DNA from: Flammeovirgaceae bacterium
GTDB taxonomy: Bacteria; Bacteroidota; Bacteroidia; Cytophagales; Cyclobacteriaceae
Direction of reading: 5' to 3'
Length of the DNA stretch: 16,524 nt
Assembly: GCA_003228395.1 (NCBI GenBank)
Contig: QIDJ01000290.1
Coordinates: 1-16,524, forward strand
Each line of letters begins with the position of its first letter. The first letter of the stretch is position 1. The notes under the pieces are model-generated. The model was not told where the DNA came from and did no database searches. It saw nothing but the letters and a program-made list of their open reading frames with translations. The position numbers and the translations under genes were made by a program. Positions 15,592 through 16,524 of the stretch are shown one piece after another.

Positions 15592-16140
15592 ATGAAAATT
15601 TATACCCGTACCGGTGATAAAGGACAAACTTCTTTGCTTGGAGGTAAAAGGGTATCAAAGTCAGATTTACAGATTGAAGCGTATGGAAATACGGATGAAC
15701 TCAATGCATACATCGGGCTCCTGCGTGACTATAAGGAAAATACCCCCCGAGCCGGATATCTGGCTGAAATACAAAGCCACCTTTTCACCATCGGCTCACA
15801 TCTTGCTGTAGAATCCGGTAAATCCTTCGATTATATCCCGGAAATAAAGGAATCGTTTATTGAGTCGCTTGAAAAAACCATCGACCACATGAACGAAAAT
15901 CTGCCTGAAATGAAAAATTTTGTGCTTCCCGGCGGGCATCCCCTGGTATCGTGGTGTCATATTGCCAGGTGCGTATGCCGGAGAGCAGAGCGAAGTGTGA
16001 TAGCGCTTTCTGAAAAGCAACATATTGATGAAATAATTATCAAATACCTCAATCGCTTATCCGATTATTTGTTTGTACTTTCGCGTAAAATCGCCAATGA
16101 CCTTAACGTTAAGGAAGTACCCTGGAAACCACGTGATTAA
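15592..16140 (+). CDS. Cob(I)alamin adenosyltransferase, PduO type
   Basis: This 182-residue enzyme transfers the adenosyl group of ATP to cob(I)alamin to make coenzyme B12 for enzymes such as methylmalonyl-CoA mutase. The N-terminal ATP-binding block TRTGDKGQTSL (5-15) and GNTDELNAYIG (32-42) are present. The C-terminal motifs are CRRAERSV (129-136) and LNRLSDYLFVLSR (153-165), which hold the conserved Arg and Asp residues of PduO/MMAB enzymes. The length is typical for a single-domain trimeric enzyme without the extra heme-binding domain. It starts 8 bp after the ABC ATPase stop, so the two are probably co-transcribed. No B12-dependent enzyme is in the window. Confidence 0.95.
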   Translation: MKIYTRTGDKGQTSLLGGKRVSKSDLQIEAYGNTDELNAYIGLLRDYKENTPRAGYLAEIQSHLFTIGSHLAVESGKSFDYIPEIKESFIESLEKTIDHMNENLPEMKNFVLPGGHPLVSWCHIARCVCRRAERSVIALSEKQHIDEIIIKYLNRLSDYLFVLSRKIANDLNVKEVPWKPRD

Positions 16141-16209
16141 TGGCTTTTTTTTAATGTCTTTTGCGAAAAAAGTGTTATCTTTTGAAGCACTTATTTAATA
16201 CGATTAGCG

Positions 16210-16524
16210 ATGATTGATACGTTTGAAATTTCAGTAAATAAAGTTGCGGAATCAAGATTGCCCAAGGTTGATTTTGATGGAATAAAATTTGGCCGGGACT
16301 ATTCAGATCACATGTTTATGGCTGATTTTTATGATGGAAAATGGCATAATATCCGTATCGTACCCTTTGCTCCGCTTACGATCAGTCCGGCCAATGTCAG
16401 CCTGCATTACGGCCAATCTGTTTTCGAAGGAATGAAAGCATATAAAAATGCAGACGGCGAAGTGCTGTTGTTTCGTCCAACAGTGAATGCGCACAGAATA
16501 AATATTTCTGCAAAACGTATGTGC
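16210..16524 (+). CDS. ilvE: Branched-chain amino acid aminotransferase, N-terminal part (3' end outside window)
   Basis: The frame starts at ATG 16210 and runs open for 105 codons to the window edge. It encodes the N-terminal end of a class IV PLP-dependent aminotransferase, which interconverts Leu, Ile and Val with their 2-oxo acids using glutamate. The segment DYSDHMFMADFYDGKWHN and, later, LHYGQSVFEGMKAYK with an RPTVNAHR stretch are typical of the longer ilvE form found in eukaryotes and many Bacteroidota. The PLP lysine lies beyond the edge. It follows the adenosyltransferase gene by 69 bp. A TATCTTTTG just upstream (16177-16185) is close to the -7 element but has one extra base, so I call no promoter. 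Confidence 0.93.
   Translation, partial: MIDTFEISVNKVAESRLPKVDFDGIKFGRDYSDHMFMADFYDGKWHNIRIVPFAPLTISPANVSLHYGQSVFEGMKAYKNADGEVLLFRPTVNAHRINISAKRMC

Noticed and set aside
16141..16209. Terminator after the adenosyltransferase gene
   Set aside because: A run of eight T's is present, but only a three-base-pair stem could be drawn before it.
1..16524. CRISPR arrays, insertion sequences, tRNA or rRNA genes, phage or defence genes
   Set aside because: No regular repeat-spacer pattern, transposase, clover-leaf sequence or known defence motif was seen on either strand.

Overview
The window reads as chromosomal DNA of a member of the Bacteroidota. Most genes begin with ATG and lack a clear Shine-Dalgarno sequence, several upstream regions carry the phylum's -7 promoter element TAnnTTTG, and the Bacteroidota family DUF6588 is present. 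I cannot fix the genus. There is no phage, transposon, CRISPR, rRNA or tRNA signal. Genes are cut at both ends: a histidine kinase at the left and a branched-chain aminotransferase at the right.

Region 1 (1-687, plus strand) is the catalytic end of a sensor histidine kinase. Region 2 (708-7387, minus strand) is a tight five-gene run. In transcription order it holds an NAD(P)H/FAD oxidoreductase, a NosR/NapH-like membrane iron-sulfur protein, a polyprenyl-phosphate sugar synthase-like GT2, a processive cellulose-synthase-like GT2, and a multi-membrane GT-C mannosyltransferase-like protein. The spacing (10, 22, 5 and -14 bp) suggests one transcript. I read it as an electron-transfer pair joined to a lipid-linked-sugar pathway. 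This is the most unusual part of the window and its purpose is unknown to me.

Region 3 (7523-9206) holds a small fluoride channel gene (crcB), a stretch with short repeats, and a minus-strand gene for an exported DUF6588 protein with its own hairpin terminator. Region 4 (9345-10567) is an oxidative-stress pair. A Fur-family regulator with the complete PerR sensing residues but no structural zinc cysteines is followed by a typical 2-Cys peroxiredoxin and a strong terminator. A Fur/PerR-like box lies just before the regulator's TTG start.

Region 5 (10644-14660) is a translationally coupled run: a PlsC-type acyltransferase, GatC (without GatA or GatB beside it), and a 997-residue membrane/TPR protein that I do not recognise. 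Region 6 (14796-16524) holds an ABC ATPase of the LolD/MacB class with no permease beside it, a PduO-type cobalamin adenosyltransferase 8 bp downstream, and the start of ilvE.
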